From the NCBI RefSeq assembly GCF_000308655.1, contig NZ_BAGC01000044.1, positions 62,001-126,000 of the forward strand: a stretch of 64,000 nt of DNA. The letters run 5' to 3'. A program made the translations under genes and the position numbers. Below, one piece after another: positions 25,446 through 34,152 of this stretch (positions are counted from its first letter, which is position 1; every line of letters begins with the position of its first letter). The DNA comes from Nocardia niigatensis NBRC 100131. GTDB lineage: Bacteria > Actinomycetota > Actinomycetes > Mycobacteriales > Mycobacteriaceae. The notes beneath the pieces are model-generated. The model was not told where the DNA came from. It did not search any database and worked only from the letters and a program-made list of their open reading frames with translations.

Positions 25446-27413
25446 TCACGTGCCGGACCGGCAGGGCGCGGACTGCTGCCAGACCACGCGACGGAGCAGG
25501 CGCAGGCCGTTGAGGCCGACGATGACCGTCGAGCCTTCGTGGCCGGCGACGCCCAGCGGGAGGGGCAGGGTGCCGGCCAGATCCCAGATCACCAGGACCG
25601 CAATGAACGTCGCGGCGATCGCCAGGTTGGCGACCACGACGCGGCGGGCGCGGCGGGACAGGGCGATGACGGCGGGGATGGCGGTGAGGTCGTCGCGAAC
25701 GATCACGGCGTCGGCGGTTTGCAGGGTCAGGTCGGAACCTGCTCCGCCCATGGCGATTCCGGTGTCGGCGGCAGCGAGGGCGGGCGCGTCATTGATGCCG
25801 TCGCCGACCACCGCGACGCGGTCACCGGTGGACTGCAGAGCCCGGACGGCGTCGACCTTCTGGTGCGGGAGCAGCTCGGCGCGGGCGTCGATGAGCCCGA
25901 CCTGGGCGGCGAGGCGATGGGCGGCGCGACTGTTGTCCCCGGTCAGCAGAATCGGGGAGGCCCCTGTCACCTGTGCCGTGAGGTCGACCGCGGTGGCGGC
26001 CTCGCGACGGAGTTGATCGGTCATCGCCAGCACTCCGATCGGGCGCCCATCGCAGGTGACGATTACCGCGGTGAAGCCCTTGTCCTGCAATCCGTTCACG
26101 ACGGTCCGGGCCGCCTGGTCCGCGTCCGTCGCGGCCCGGCCGGAGCCGGCCAGCATTGCCGCCGGAGAACCCACCGCGATCAGGCGCTCGCCGATCCGGG
26201 CGCGGACGCCGCGGCCGGGGGCGGCGACGAAGCCTTGGACGACGGGCAGCTGCTGCCCGGCCGCGCGGGCCGCGCGCACGATGGCCGCCGCCAGCGGGTG
26301 CTCGCTGTCGAGTTCGGCGGCGGCCGCCAGCCGCAGCACCTCGGTCTCGCCGAATTCCGAATCGACACTGTGGATCTCGTCGACGTGCGGGGTTCCCCGG
26401 GTCAGGGTGCCGGTCTTGTCGAAGGCGACCCGCGTGGTCATCCCCAGCCGCTCCATGACCACGGCCGACTTCACCAGCACGCCGTGCCGCCCGGCATTGG
26501 CGATGGCGGCCAGCAGCGGCGGCATGGTGGCCAGCACCACCGCGCACGGGGAGGCCACGATCATGAAGGTCATGGCGCGCAACAGGGCTCGCTGCAGCAT
26601 GTCGCCGAAGGCGAGGGGAATCGCGAACACCGCCAGGGTCACCGCGACCATGCCGAGCGAGTACCGCTGCTCCACCTTCTCGATGAACAGCTGCGTGCGC
26701 GCCTTGGTGTGCCCGGCCTGTTCGACCAGCGCGGCGATGCGCGCCACCACCGAGTCCGAGGCTCGGCGATCCACCCGGATCCGCAGCGCCCCGGTGCCGT
26801 TCAGGGTTCCGGCGAACACCTCGTCGCCGGTGGTCTTGTCCACGGGCAGCGGTTCGCCGGTGATGGTGGCCTGATCGACCTCGCTGCCGCCGTCGATCAC
26901 GGTGGCGTCGGCGGCGATTCGCTCGCCGGGGCGCACCAGGACCACATCGCCGATGCTCAGGTCCGCGGCGCGCACGGTCTCCTCGCCGGTGCCGGTGAGG
27001 CGGGTCGCGGTCTCGGGTGCGAAGTCGAGCAGGCCGCGCACCGAGTCCTCGGTGCGCGCGGTGGCCAGCGCCTCCAGCGCCCCGGAGGTCGCGAAGATGA
27101 CGATGAGCAGAGCCCCGTCGGTGATCTGCCCGATGGCGGCCGCGCCGAGGGCCGCCACCACCATGAGCAGGTCGACATCGAGGGTTTTCTCGCGCAGTGC
27201 CCGGAGCCCGGCCAGTCCCGGCTCCCAGCCGCCCGCGGCGTAGCAGGCCAGGTACAGCCCCCACCACAGCCAGTCCGGGGCGGCGGTCAGCTGGGCGGCG
27301 AGCCCGAGCGCGAACAGCGCGACGGCCAGTGCGGCCCAACGCATCTCGGCCAGCTCGAACAGACGGGTGCGGCGGATCGCCACTTCCGGCCGCGCGGACA
27401 CCCGCGTCGGCAT
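25446..27413 (-). CDS. ctpJ: P1B-type metal-transporting ATPase, CtpJ-like
   Basis: A 655-aa P-type ATPase with phosphorylation site DKTGT, TGEPLPV actuator loop, EHPLAAA of the nucleotide domain, TGDN and hinge GDGINDAPA. The intramembrane SPC (VASPCAVVLA) and the C-terminal HEGST match the P1B-4 group (cobalt, nickel and possibly iron export). There is no N-terminal heavy-metal-binding domain, as usual for the group. ATG 27413 is chosen because the upstream in-frame extension runs into the operator. It is divergent from an nmtR-like gene, the same layout as ctpJ and nmtR in Mycobacterium tuberculosis, so it should pump Ni/Co out when NmtR is released. Confidence 0.88.
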   Translation of the reverse strand: MPTRVSARPEVAIRRTRLFELAEMRWAALAVALFALGLAAQLTAAPDWLWWGLYLACYAAGGWEPGLAGLRALREKTLDVDLLMVVAALGAAAIGQITDGALLIVIFATSGALEALATARTEDSVRGLLDFAPETATRLTGTGEETVRAADLSIGDVVLVRPGERIAADATVIDGGSEVDQATITGEPLPVDKTTGDEVFAGTLNGTGALRIRVDRRASDSVVARIAALVEQAGHTKARTQLFIEKVEQRYSLGMVAVTLAVFAIPLAFGDMLQRALLRAMTFMIVASPCAVVLATMPPLLAAIANAGRHGVLVKSAVVMERLGMTTRVAFDKTGTLTRGTPHVDEIHSVDSEFGETEVLRLAAAAELDSEHPLAAAIVRAARAAGQQLPVVQGFVAAPGRGVRARIGERLIAVGSPAAMLAGSGRAATDADQAARTVVNGLQDKGFTAVIVTCDGRPIGVLAMTDQLRREAATAVDLTAQVTGASPILLTGDNSRAAHRLAAQVGLIDARAELLPHQKVDAVRALQSTGDRVAVVGDGINDAPALAAADTGIAMGGAGSDLTLQTADAVIVRDDLTAIPAVIALSRRARRVVVANLAIAATFIAVLVIWDLAGTLPLPLGVAGHEGSTVIVGLNGLRLLRRVVWQQSAPCRSGT

Positions 27414-27469
27414 CGCCACGACCACAATCCACCTCCATCGCGACCTTCGAACGCCGCCACGATACCAGA

Positions 27470-27493
27470 ACACATGAAGATGTCTTCATGTGT
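27470..27493. promoter_or_regulatory. Palindromic operator between ctpJ-like and nmtR-like genes
   Basis: ACACATGAAGA and TCTTCATGTGT form a perfect 11-bp inverted repeat with a 2-nt centre, halfway between the divergent starts (27413 and 27524). A further ATGAAG lies at 27494-27499. ArsR/SmtB proteins bind such AT-rich repeats, so this is the likely NmtR site controlling both genes. Confidence 0.75.
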
Positions 27494-27523
27494 ATGAAGT
27501 TCCTCGAGGTACCCTCCTGTGTT

Positions 27524-27883
27524 ATGGGACATGGCGTCGAGGGCCGCGATCGGCCGACGGCACGGCTGGACGCCGAGGCCGCCGCCCATGTCGCGACCAC
27601 CCTGCAGGCGCTCGCCACCCCGAGCCGGCTACTGATCCTGAGTGAGCTGCGGCAGGGCCCGCTCGCGGTCACCGAGCTGGCCGCGTCGATCGGCATGGAA
27701 CAGTCGGCGGTCTCGCATCAACTGCGGCTACTGCGCAATCTCGGGCTCGTCGTGGGGGCGCGCACCGGTCGCAGCATCGTCTACAGCCTCTACGACAACC
27801 ACGTCGCGCAACTACTGGACGAGGCCATCTACCACAGCGAACACCTGCGCCTGGGCCTCACGGACCGGCCCACCACCGCCTGA
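27524..27883 (+). CDS. nmtR: NmtR-like Ni/Co-sensing ArsR/SmtB repressor
   Basis: The 119-aa protein is close to M. tuberculosis NmtR throughout. The winged helix is at about 25-80 (LATPSRLLILSELRQGPLAV, recognition helix EQSAVSHQLRLLRNLGLV). The alpha-5 metal site is complete: D91, H93, H104, H107. The N-terminal GHG with His3, which also takes part in nickel binding in NmtR, is kept. The two extra C-terminal His of the M. tuberculosis protein are changed (R109 and no His at 116). It should repress the ctpJ-like pump through the palindrome 31 nt upstream and let go when Ni or Co binds. ATG 27524 gives the exact NmtR start. Confidence 0.92.
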   Translation: MGHGVEGRDRPTARLDAEAAAHVATTLQALATPSRLLILSELRQGPLAVTELAASIGMEQSAVSHQLRLLRNLGLVVGARTGRSIVYSLYDNHVAQLLDEAIYHSEHLRLGLTDRPTTA

Positions 27884-27932
27884 CCCGAACGCGACCGGTG
27901 GGCCGACCCAACGAGAAGCGTTGCGAGGCGGA

Positions 27933-29264
27933 TCAATTGGCGGCGAGGGCCCCGGGGTGATAGCTGACGGCGGGGTTCCAGAGGAAGAACCCGTCGTAGC
28001 CCGCCGCGTAGGTGGCGTCGATCTGGGCCTTCACCTCGGCGTCGCCGTAGGTCACGCCGAGGCTGAAATCCTGGAGCCACGGGATGATCTGGGTGTTGGT
28101 GCCGGCGGTGCGGGCACGGAAGTCCTGCAGTGATCGGACGATGATGTCGTAGGGCTGGGCGTTCGGGTTGGCGACGTCGTATTCGCCGGCGTGCCAGTGG
28201 CTCGGGTAGAGCATGGGGGCCAGGAAGTCGGCGTAGCGGGCCATGGCCGGGATGTCCTGGGCGATCTCGTCGGGGCGGGTGGCGGCGATGCCGAAGACGG
28301 CCGCGCTCAGCGACGCTCCGGCGTCGTGGACGGGTTCGCGGCAGTCGCGCAGAAAGTCGGCGATGGAGTCCGACGGCGATTCGGCGAGGCCGGGGAACTG
28401 CATGCTCTCGAGGTTGCCGTCGGGGCGGCGGATGTAGTCGTACATGATGCCGTCGAAGCCCAGCCGGGCGGCCTCGACCGCGAGATCCAGGTTGTAGGAA
28501 CGGATTTCGGGGCTGGCGAAGTTGGTGAAGGCGATCGCGCCGTAGCCGCTGGAGTACGGCTGGCCAGCCGGGTTCTGGATCACCCAGTCGGGGTGGCCGT
28601 TGTGCCAGGCCCAGGACGCCAGGGTGGGATCGCGGAAGGCGACGATACGGCCGACCACCTTGACGCCCATGTCGTGCAGCTGCTTCAGTGCGGCGGCGGC
28701 GTCGTAGATCGTGGTGGCGGCGCCGGATTCGCGAGCCAGCGGCACCTGCGAGTCGTAGCCGACCATCCCGTCCTCGTCCTTGATATCGAGTTCGACGGTG
28801 TCGATGCCGCCCTCACGCGCCATGTCCAGCACGGCATCCCGCATGGGGTCGTAGGCCCAGGCGTAGGCAGTGACGTGGACGGCACGGATGCGCGGCAGCG
28901 TGACGTCCACCTTCAGCGGGGTGGTGACGTGGTCACCCGAGGCGCCGGTGGCCACGACGGTGGTGTCGAGCGGGGCGTGCGGCAGCTGAAGCTCGAAGGA
29001 TCCGTCCTCGGCCGGCTGGACCGACCGATCGCCCACCGTCACCTGCTTGGCGCCGATCGCCTTGCCGCGCACCGTCACCGGATCACGGTAGGAGGTGGCG
29101 GTGGCCGTCGGGGCCAGTTCCAGGCGGGGCGGCCGGGTCTCGGCGGAGGCGGCCGAGGGGCGGCCGCGGCCGAAGACGAACACCATCGCGGCGAGCACCA
29201 GAACCACGACCGCGCCGATCGCGAGCAGGGCGGACCGCCGGCGGCGGATCGACCGGAGTCGCAT
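27933..29264 (-). CDS. Putative glycoside hydrolase (DUF4015-type), membrane-anchored
   Basis: An N-terminal signal anchor (SALLAIGAVVVLVLAAMVFV) follows RRRR, then an Ala/Pro linker, an Ig-like strand region (about 45-125) and a TIM-barrel-like domain: VHVTAYAWAYDPMRDAVLDM, TVELDIKDEDGMVGYDS, VVGRIVAFRDPTLA, FDGIMYDYIRRPDG, and a final GYDGFFLWNPAVSYHPGAL. These match the putative glycosyl hydrolase domain family once called DUF4015; substrate is not known, likely a cell-wall or extracellular polysaccharide. ATG 29264 is chosen because it sits just before the Arg cluster. Divergent from a polysaccharide deacetylase gene with a 123-nt shared upstream region, so the two may act on the same polymer. 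Confidence 0.8.
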   Translation of the reverse strand: MRLRSIRRRRSALLAIGAVVVLVLAAMVFVFGRGRPSAASAETRPPRLELAPTATATSYRDPVTVRGKAIGAKQVTVGDRSVQPAEDGSFELQLPHAPLDTTVVATGASGDHVTTPLKVDVTLPRIRAVHVTAYAWAYDPMRDAVLDMAREGGIDTVELDIKDEDGMVGYDSQVPLARESGAATTIYDAAAALKQLHDMGVKVVGRIVAFRDPTLASWAWHNGHPDWVIQNPAGQPYSSGYGAIAFTNFASPEIRSYNLDLAVEAARLGFDGIMYDYIRRPDGNLESMQFPGLAESPSDSIADFLRDCREPVHDAGASLSAAVFGIAATRPDEIAQDIPAMARYADFLAPMLYPSHWHAGEYDVANPNAQPYDIIVRSLQDFRARTAGTNTQIIPWLQDFSLGVTYGDAEVKAQIDATYAAGYDGFFLWNPAVSYHPGALAAN

Positions 29265-29387
29265 GAGCAACGTACACACCAACTTCCACTGACAGCTGTT
29301 GGCATCACTATCGCGCCTGCACCGAGGAGCGGGCCGTTTTTCGCCGAGATCACCTCAAAACCGTTGTCGCCGCGTAGCGTTGCGGCG

Positions 29388-30392
29388 ATGAAGGCGTCGA
29401 CGACGCTGCGGATGGTCGCGGCGGCGCTGCTGTGCACGACCGCCACCGCATGCGGAGCAACCACCGCCACCGTGCCGCGCCCCACGGCCGTCACCACGCC
29501 ACCGCCGACGACCGCGCCCCCGGATCCGGCCTCGGTGACCGCCGATGAGCTGGGCCGGATCCCGATCCTCATGTACCACCGCATCGAGGCCGAGCCCAGC
29601 AGCGAATACGACCAGACGCCAACGAAATTCACCGCCGAGCTGGACCGCCTCTACGCCGAGGGCTACCGGCCGATCACCATCGCCCAGTATCTGGCGGGCG
29701 CCATCGACCTCCCCGCGGGAACGCACCCGGTGGTCCTGACCTTCGACGACTCCACCCGCACCCAGCTCGCCCTCACCGATTCCGGCGACCCCACCCCCGA
29801 CTGCGCGGTGGGCCTGCTCGAGCAATTCCATTCCCGCCACCCTGATTTCGCCGCCACCGCCACCTTCTACGTCAACAACGAGCCGTTCGGCGACGACCCC
29901 CGTGCCCTCCCCTGGCTGGTCCGCCACGGCTACGACATCGGCGCCCACACCGCCACCCACCCGAATCTGGCGCACCTGTCCCCCACCGACGTTCAGCGCG
30001 AACTGGTCCAGAACGTCCGGGCCATCACCACCGCCGCCCCCGGCGCCGCCATCCGTTCGATGGCCCTCCCCCTCGGCGTCTATCCCGCCGACCGAGCCCT
30101 CGCCACCGCCGGGACCTGGGACGGCACGCCTTACACCTTCGAGGCCGTTCTCCTCGTCGGCGCCAACCCGGCGCCCTCCCCCTTCGACGCCGCCCTCGAC
30201 CCGAACGCCCTCCCTCGAATCCGGTCCGGTCGCACAGCCGTTCCCTTCGACTCCACCTACTGGCTCGACTGGTTCGCCGCCAATCCCACCGCCCGCTACA
30301 CCGCCGACGGCGATCCCGCCCACCAGTCCTTCCCCCGGCCCCTCGCCGACCAGCTCGCGCCCCGCTTCACCGCCACCGCCCACCCCTACTGA
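29388..30392 (+). CDS. Polysaccharide deacetylase family lipoprotein or secreted enzyme
   Basis: Residues 1-22 form a signal peptide (TLRMVAAALLCTTATACGA) whose Cys could be lipidated. A Thr/Pro linker follows. The catalytic NodB-type domain shows IPILMYHRI, the metal and base motif LTFDDS (TFDD), HTATHPN (HxxxH, second metal ligand) and MALPLGVYP. The family removes acetyl groups from peptidoglycan or chitin-like sugars, probably at the cell surface. Between TFDDS and HTATH is the ordinary spacing. ATG 29388 starts right at the signal. It is divergent from the glycoside hydrolase-like gene. Confidence 0.85.
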   Translation: MKASTTLRMVAAALLCTTATACGATTATVPRPTAVTTPPPTTAPPDPASVTADELGRIPILMYHRIEAEPSSEYDQTPTKFTAELDRLYAEGYRPITIAQYLAGAIDLPAGTHPVVLTFDDSTRTQLALTDSGDPTPDCAVGLLEQFHSRHPDFAATATFYVNNEPFGDDPRALPWLVRHGYDIGAHTATHPNLAHLSPTDVQRELVQNVRAITTAAPGAAIRSMALPLGVYPADRALATAGTWDGTPYTFEAVLLVGANPAPSPFDAALDPNALPRIRSGRTAVPFDSTYWLDWFAANPTARYTADGDPAHQSFPRPLADQLAPRFTATAHPY

Positions 30393-30462
30393 TCCACGCG
30401 CCACTCCGGGTCGAGGCACCTGCGGTGCGGTTCGATGACGCGGTCGCAGGTTCTGTGTCACG

Positions 30463-31545
30463 GTGGACATCGTGTTCGGTGAGCGCGTGGCGAGGACGAG
30501 GTGGCGGCCCGGATCCGGGCGGCTGGTGACGATCATGGCGGTCTGCTTCGGGCTCACCGTGGTGATCACGCGGCTGTACCTGATGGCCGCGGGCTATCCC
30601 AAGATCGGCGGCAGCACCTACCACATCGCGCACGCCCTCTTCGGTGGATTACTGCTGGTCATCGCGTGCCTGGTGATGTTCCTGTTCGCCGGGCGCGCGG
30701 CGCTGACCACCGCGGCGGCGCTCTCCGGGGTCGGGTTGGGCCTGTTCATCGACGAGGTGGGGAAGTTCATCACCTCGGACAACGATTACTTCTTCCCGCT
30801 GGCCGCGCCCATCATCTACCTGGCCTTCCTGCTGATCGTGCTGGTCGCCCGGTATGCCGCGCGCAGCCGGGTCCGCCCGCCCGCGCTGATCCTGGCCGAC
30901 GTCACCGAGCAGGTCGGCATGGACGTGGGCGGCACGATCAGCGTGGAACAGCGCAACTATCTGCTCACCGCCCTCGACCGCATCGATCGCAGCGGGTTCA
31001 CCCCCGACACCGTCGCGCTGTGTGAAGCCCTCGGCACCTACCTGCGCACCACCCACGAGAGCGCCCGGCCCTCCCGCTTCGCCCGGCTGCGACATGCCTA
31101 CCGGCGCGCCGAGGACGCGGTCCTGCCGCAGCCGGTGCTGGCGACCGTGCTCATCACCGTCCTGATCGGCCATGCCGTCTGGACGCTGCTGCGGCTGGTG
31201 CTGGCCGTCATCGTGCTGGCGGTCTGGCACTCGCCCTGGACCGCGCTCAACCACTTCCTCGACGTCACCCAGAACCACGGCTGGAAGGCCTTGGTGGGCT
31301 TGGGCATCGCCGCGGTAGCCGAACTGCTGGTCGGCGTCGGCTGCGCGGTGGCGGCCGGGGCGTGGATACGCGGTCGCGCCGATATCGGTGTGCGGCTGGG
31401 CATCTGGTCGAATATTCTGTCGCTGACCGTGGTGAATGTACTGGCGAGTTACTTCAGCCAATTCCTCACCGTGTTCACCGCCGTCGCCGAAGCCCTCCTG
31501 CTTTGGCTCCTCATCCGCTACCGCACGCGATACTGTTCGGTGTGA
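30463..31545 (+). CDS. Multi-spanning membrane protein, unknown function
   Basis: The 360-aa product has about eight membrane segments in two groups: RLVTIMAVCFGLTVVITRLY, IAHALFGGLLLVIACLVMFL, TAAALSGVGLGLFIDEVG and PLAAPIIYLAFLLIVLVARY, then a cytoplasmic domain of about 90 aa, then four more from VLATVLITVLIGHAVWTLLR to the C-terminus. FIDEVGKFIT in the second loop is a conserved-looking acidic segment. I do not recognise a named family. Starts at GTG 30463. Its stop overlaps the start of the FtsW/RodA gene (GTGTGA), so both are co-translated, hinting at a role in the cell envelope. Confidence 0.75.
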   Translation: MDIVFGERVARTRWRPGSGRLVTIMAVCFGLTVVITRLYLMAAGYPKIGGSTYHIAHALFGGLLLVIACLVMFLFAGRAALTTAAALSGVGLGLFIDEVGKFITSDNDYFFPLAAPIIYLAFLLIVLVARYAARSRVRPPALILADVTEQVGMDVGGTISVEQRNYLLTALDRIDRSGFTPDTVALCEALGTYLRTTHESARPSRFARLRHAYRRAEDAVLPQPVLATVLITVLIGHAVWTLLRLVLAVIVLAVWHSPWTALNHFLDVTQNHGWKALVGLGIAAVAELLVGVGCAVAAGAWIRGRADIGVRLGIWSNILSLTVVNVLASYFSQFLTVFTAVAEALLLWLLIRYRTRYCSV

Positions 31546-32993
31546 GCGCATTTCGGCACAGCCCACCCCCGGCGAAGTCGAGAGGGCGTGTTCCGCGCAA
31601 TGCCGAGTTGCTACTCTGCGTGGCCGCACTGGCCCTGATCGCCTTCGCCTACCTGGCCATGACCTCGGCCACCGGCAACGGCTTCGACGGCCAGAGTGTC
31701 CGCGCGCTCACCGTTTTCACGGTCTTCGTGCTGGTCACCCATCTGGCCGTGCGCCGCTGGGCGCCCGCCGCCGACCCGGTGCTGCTGCCGTGCGTGGTGC
31801 TGCTCAACGGCATCGGCCTGGTCCTCATCGACCGGCTCGACCGCGCCGAGGTGGTGAAGGCCAAGAACGCCGGCGAGCCGATCCCGTCCTCGGATTCGGC
31901 ACACCAGCTGATCTGGACCGGCCTGGGCATGCTGCTGTTCGTGCTGGTGCTGGTCTTCGTACCCGATCACACCAAGCCCGCCCGCTACGGCTACACCTAT
32001 GGCCTGGCCGGTGTGATCGCCCTGCTCATCCCCGCCCTGCTGCCGTCGCGCTTCAGCGAGGTCAACGGCGGCAAGAGCTGGATTCTGATCAGCGGCTTCT
32101 CGATTCAGCCCGGTGAATTCGCGAAGGTGCTGCTGATCATTTTCGTGGCCGCCTTCCTGGTCGCCAACCGTGAACTGTTCACCTCCGCCGGAAAACGCTT
32201 CCTGGGCATGACCTTCCCGCGGCTGCGGGATCTGGCGCCGCTGCTGCTGGTCACCTTCGTCGCGGTGCTGGTGCTGGTGTACGAGAAGAACCTCGGTTTC
32301 TCGCTGCTGGTCTTCGGCACCGTGCTGGCCATGATGTACATCGCCACCGGGCGGGCCTCGTGGCTGCTCATCGGCCTGGCCATGTTCTCGGTCGGCGCGA
32401 TCATCGCCTATCAGCTGTTCGGCCACGTGCGAGTGCGCGTCGAGGTGTGGCGCGATCCGTTCGCCACGTACTACACGACCGGATACCAGATCTCGCAGGG
32501 CCTGTTCGGCATGGGCACCGGCGGGCTGGCCGGGACCGGGCTGGGCAGCGGGCGCCCGCAGGACGTGCCGTTCGCGGGAACCGACTTCATCATTTCCACC
32601 ATCGGCGAGGAACTCGGGCTGATCGGCCTGACCGCCGTGCTCGCCCTGTTCCTGGTGCTGTGCATCCGGGGTTTCAGCGCCGCCCTCACCACCCGCGACG
32701 CGTTCGGCAAGCTGCTCGGCGGCGGGCTGGCGTTCTCGATCGGCTGGCAGCTGTTCGTGGTCGTCGGCGGTGTCACGAAACTGATTCCGCTGACCGGTCT
32801 CACCACCCCGTTCATGTCCTACGGCGGTTCCTCGCTGCTGGCCAACTACATCATCCTGGCGCTGCTCATCCGCATCTCGGCCGACGCCCGCTCGGCCCCG
32901 CCGCCGCCCACCCGGCCGACGCCCACCGTGCCGCCGATCGCGGAGGCCATGACCGAGCACGTCTCCCGCCGCCTGCTGCCACGACGACACTGA
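31542..32993 (+). CDS. FtsW/RodA/SpoVE family peptidoglycan glycosyltransferase
   Basis: A 483-aa SEDS protein with about ten membrane helices. The signature run is GEFAKVLLIIFVAAFLVANR, a large loop with KNLGFSLLVFG, then GLFGMGTGGLAGTGLGSGRP, TDFIISTIGEELGLIG and PFMSYGGSSLLANYI. SEDS proteins polymerise lipid II into glycan strands with a partner penicillin-binding protein. None is adjacent here, so the partner is elsewhere. The C-terminus is a short Pro-rich tail. GTG 31542 overlaps the preceding stop, so the two genes are coupled. Whether it serves division or elongation cannot be told from sequence. Confidence 0.92.
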   Translation: MSAFRHSPPPAKSRGRVPRNAELLLCVAALALIAFAYLAMTSATGNGFDGQSVRALTVFTVFVLVTHLAVRRWAPAADPVLLPCVVLLNGIGLVLIDRLDRAEVVKAKNAGEPIPSSDSAHQLIWTGLGMLLFVLVLVFVPDHTKPARYGYTYGLAGVIALLIPALLPSRFSEVNGGKSWILISGFSIQPGEFAKVLLIIFVAAFLVANRELFTSAGKRFLGMTFPRLRDLAPLLLVTFVAVLVLVYEKNLGFSLLVFGTVLAMMYIATGRASWLLIGLAMFSVGAIIAYQLFGHVRVRVEVWRDPFATYYTTGYQISQGLFGMGTGGLAGTGLGSGRPQDVPFAGTDFIISTIGEELGLIGLTAVLALFLVLCIRGFSAALTTRDAFGKLLGGGLAFSIGWQLFVVVGGVTKLIPLTGLTTPFMSYGGSSLLANYIILALLIRISADARSAPPPPTRPTPTVPPIAEAMTEHVSRRLLPRRH

Positions 32994-33153
32994 CCGAGGT
33001 GTTCCGGCGCTGACCCGAACGGTAGTCATCGACGGCGGCGTGATCGGCGCCGACTCCGGTGTCCTGGACGCCGATCCGCTCGCCGACATCACCGCCACGA
33101 CGCGATCCGGGAAGTCTGGTCTGCGGGAATCCCGGTCTCCCGGTAACTTTCAT

Positions 33154-33210
33154 GATCGGGGAGCTCCCGCTGCGGTCAACCGCGCAACCCGCGCCGGGAG
33201 CTCCCCGATC
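33154..33210. terminator. Perfect 16-bp hairpin between convergent genes
   Basis: GATCGGGGAGCTCCCG (33154-33169) and its exact complement (33195-33210) flank a 25-nt loop that contains the stop codon of the minus-strand methyltransferase. The right arm encodes its last residues. It lies 160 nt after the FtsW/RodA gene and likely stops transcription from both sides. Confidence 0.7.
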
Positions 33211-34030
33211 CTGCCCGCGATGGGAGGGCGCGCGCGACCGCTCGGACGGCTCGCAACCGGCCGTCGGCGAGCGCCCGGGTCAGGTTCTCGATCTTCTCCG
33301 CGAAGTTCGGGACGAAGGACTGCAGCCCAACGGGATTCGGCGGGGCGGCCAGCACGACCCGCATGATCGCGGCCGCCTGATCGGTGAGGTCGTCCCAGTG
33401 CTCGAGCGCGAAACCGGACCGCTCCAGCGCGGCGCGCAGTTCGTCCGGGGTCGTGAGATGGCTCTGGTCCGGGTGATCGGCCCACGGGAGGGGAAAGTCG
33501 GGGTCGGCGGCGGGGGCGCCGGCGATGTCCCAGATGGCCAGCAGACCACCGGGATTCAGCAGCCGTCGCGCTTCCCGGTAGAGCCCGTCCTTATCGGCGA
33601 TGTTCATCTGCACGTGCTGGCTGAACACCACATCGAAATCGCCGTCGGCGAAGGGCAGCGCGGTGACGTCGCCCTGCCGGACAGTGATCCGGTCGGCCAG
33701 CCCGACCAGGCCGTTGAGCCAGCGGGACGTCCGGCAGTAGTCCTCGGTCAGATCCACCGCGGTGACGTGGCAGCCATAGGCGTCGGCGACATACCGTGTG
33801 GTGCCCCCGATCCCGCTGCCCGCGTCGAGCACCCGGGTCTCCGGGGTGAGACCGGTGAGCTCCGCCAGCGCGCCCGTGGCGATCCGGCCCATGGTGTGGA
33901 AGTCCTCGACCAGCGCGAGGTCGGCGAGCCGCAGCCGATCGAGGTCGTGCCCGGCTGCGAGCAGGGCTTTCTCGATATCGGTCCGGGAGTCGCCGGCGGC
34001 GTACGGGGTGGCGCGGGAAATGTCGTTCAT
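33176..34030 (-). CDS. Class I SAM-dependent methyltransferase
   Basis: A 284-aa enzyme with motif I VLDAGSGIGGTTRYVA, an acidic residue ending strand 2 (VTAVDLTEDY), motif post I ITVRQGDVTALPFADGDFD and VVFSQHVQMNIADKDGLYRE, closest to small-molecule methyltransferases of the UbiE/tocopherol type. The substrate cannot be deduced. ATG 34030 precedes the natural start of the fold (DISRATPYAAGDSR). It is divergent from a TetR regulator that probably controls it, and its end lies in a hairpin. Confidence 0.85.
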   Translation of the reverse strand: MNDISRATPYAAGDSRTDIEKALLAAGHDLDRLRLADLALVEDFHTMGRIATGALAELTGLTPETRVLDAGSGIGGTTRYVADAYGCHVTAVDLTEDYCRTSRWLNGLVGLADRITVRQGDVTALPFADGDFDVVFSQHVQMNIADKDGLYREARRLLNPGGLLAIWDIAGAPAADPDFPLPWADHPDQSHLTTPDELRAALERSGFALEHWDDLTDQAAAIMRVVLAAPPNPVGLQSFVPNFAEKIENLTRALADGRLRAVRAVARALPSRAGSGSSRRGLRG

Positions 34031-34080
34031 GGCAGCACTTTTCATTCGAAGGCCGGTCGGCGGACCGCGAAGTTTCCACT

Positions 34081-34114
34081 GGTCACATCTACGAGTATGC
34101 GAGCCCATGTGACC
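34081..34114. promoter_or_regulatory. Inverted repeat between methyltransferase and TetR gene
   Basis: GGTCACAT (34081-34088) and ATGTGACC (34107-34114) are exact complements separated by 18 nt. The site lies between the divergent starts (34030 and 34153), where a TetR operator would be. The long spacer is unusual for TetR, so two half-sites or another regulator are possible. Confidence 0.5.
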
Positions 34115-34152
34115 GTCGTCAACATCCCCGCCGAATGTGCCATCCTGACCTC

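Noticed and set aside
25232..25513. ATG after a GGAGG-like site at 25226-25230
   Set aside because: The translation is Arg/Pro-rich with no domain and the GGAGG is part of an inverted repeat.
24300..27497. A 1065-codon open frame on the plus strand
   Set aside because: It lies antisense to the DUF2254 and P-type ATPase genes, and its translation is Gly/Arg/His/Gln-rich without domains; a by-product of high third-position GC.
33000..33153. Possible amidohydrolase start (TRTVVIDGGVIGADSG) after the FtsW/RodA gene
   Set aside because: Only about 35 residues, no start codon and no continuation; too little to call.
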